Source: a bacterium
GTDB lineage: Archaea; Thermoplasmatota; Thermoplasmata; Lutacidiplasmatales; UBA184
DNA: 14,405 nt
Reading direction: 5' to 3'
Assembly: GCA_021832495.1 (NCBI GenBank)
Contig: JAKBKR010000014.1
Coordinates: forward strand, 1 to 14,405
Position 1 is the stretch's first letter. Every line of letters begins with the position of its first letter. The notes below the pieces were generated by a model. That model did not search any database and was not told the origin of the DNA. It saw only the letters and a list, made by a program, of their open reading frames with translations. Positions 14,135 through 14,405 of this stretch are shown piece by piece. The position numbers and the translations under genes were made by a program.

Positions 14135-14405
14135 TCACACCCTCAAGCTGTCGAGGAGAGGGGCAAGGTCGGGGAGGGGGGTCCCCCTCGCATCACGGAT
14201 GGGTTGGGCCGCTGGTGGCACTGCTCGGTAGAACGGGATGCGCCGAGCGATCCGGTCCGTGTAGGGAGCGATGGCGCGGTTCTCGAAGAATACCCCGATG
14301 GGGAGGTCCTCTCCTGGGTCGGTGACCTTCTCGAGAGCCGCTAGGAGCTTGCGGTTCGCGAACTCGGGGCTCGCGTTCTCAGGAACCACGGGGTCCCATG
14401 CCGCC
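14135..14405 (-). CDS. Partial: likely 2-oxoacid:ferredoxin oxidoreductase beta subunit, C-terminal end
   Basis: The frame is open to the right edge of the window, so only the last 89 or so codons are present; the 5' part lies beyond the edge. The visible sequence (AWDPVVPENASPEFANRKLL, then EDLPIGVFFENRAIAPYTDR) has the look of the C-terminal tail of 2-oxoacid:ferredoxin oxidoreductase beta subunits, where an IPIGVFY-like strand precedes a Tyr-containing turn. These complexes oxidise 2-oxoacids and reduce ferredoxin in archaea. The thiamine-binding and iron-sulfur parts are not visible, so the call rests on a short tail. It is upstream of trpS on the same strand. Confidence 0.55.
   Translation of the reverse strand, partial: AAWDPVVPENASPEFANRKLLAALEKVTDPGEDLPIGVFFENRAIAPYTDRIARRIPFYRAVPPAAQPIRDARGTPLPDLAPLLDSLRV

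Noticed and set aside
1..14405. CRISPR array, insertion sequence or tRNA
   Set aside because: I saw no regularly spaced direct repeats, no transposase-like protein, no terminal inverted repeats and no tRNA cloverleaf; a dedicated scan could still find a tRNA that I missed.

Overview
The window is GC-rich and reads as archaeal. Three observations point that way: a regulator with a C-terminal HTH_10 (bacterio-opsin-activator type) helix-turn-helix, a tryptophanyl-tRNA synthetase of the archaeal/eukaryotic type, and a TATA-box-like element standing out in GC-rich DNA. Strong Shine-Dalgarno sites precede several starts. A GC-rich member of the Thermoplasmata or a neighbouring lineage is my guess, but the lineage is inference and nothing here proves it.

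Layout. Positions 1-273 hold nothing I can call. A membrane-anchored cupredoxin-like protein (274-894, +) comes first. Next is a plus-strand group of three: a divergent hemerythrin-like protein with a C-terminal Cys/His domain (1057-1908), a small one-helix membrane protein (1951-2217), and a second copy of the hemerythrin-like protein (2317-3210). A minus-strand pair follows: a YeaO-type DUF488 protein (3815-4165) leading into a canonical HHE hemerythrin (3295-3792). Then come an HTH_10 regulator (4524-5099, +), a 13-codon cysteine/lysine microgene (5174-5215, +), a 486-residue orphan protein (5308-6768, -) and a PduO-type cobalamin adenosyltransferase (6933-7562, +). Positions 7563-8298 have no convincing gene. 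After that are a third member of the hemerythrin-like/Cys-His family (8299-9027, +) with a small follower (9075-9323, +), and a minus-strand operon of a canonical HHE protein (10221-10691) and a one-helix membrane protein (9320-10195). The window ends with an AhpD-family protein (10696-11280, -), an AlkA-type DNA glycosylase (11480-12427, +) overlapped by a DUF488 gene (12424-13077, +), trpS (12998-14077, -), and the 3' end of what looks like a 2-oxoacid:ferredoxin oxidoreductase beta subunit (14135-14405, -).

Theme. Five hemerythrin-related genes lie in 14 kb, with a cupredoxin, an AhpD-type protein, a base-excision glycosylase, two DUF488-superfamily proteins, a B12 adenosyltransferase and a possible metal-binding micropeptide. 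This looks like a region for sensing or handling oxygen, peroxide, nitrogen oxides or metal, but that joint role is inferred from families and position. The most novel items are the three-member hemerythrin-like family with an invariant C-x4-C...GGW...CPxH module, and the microgene encoding MCDTCGCNKKKKP behind a near-ideal ribosome binding site.
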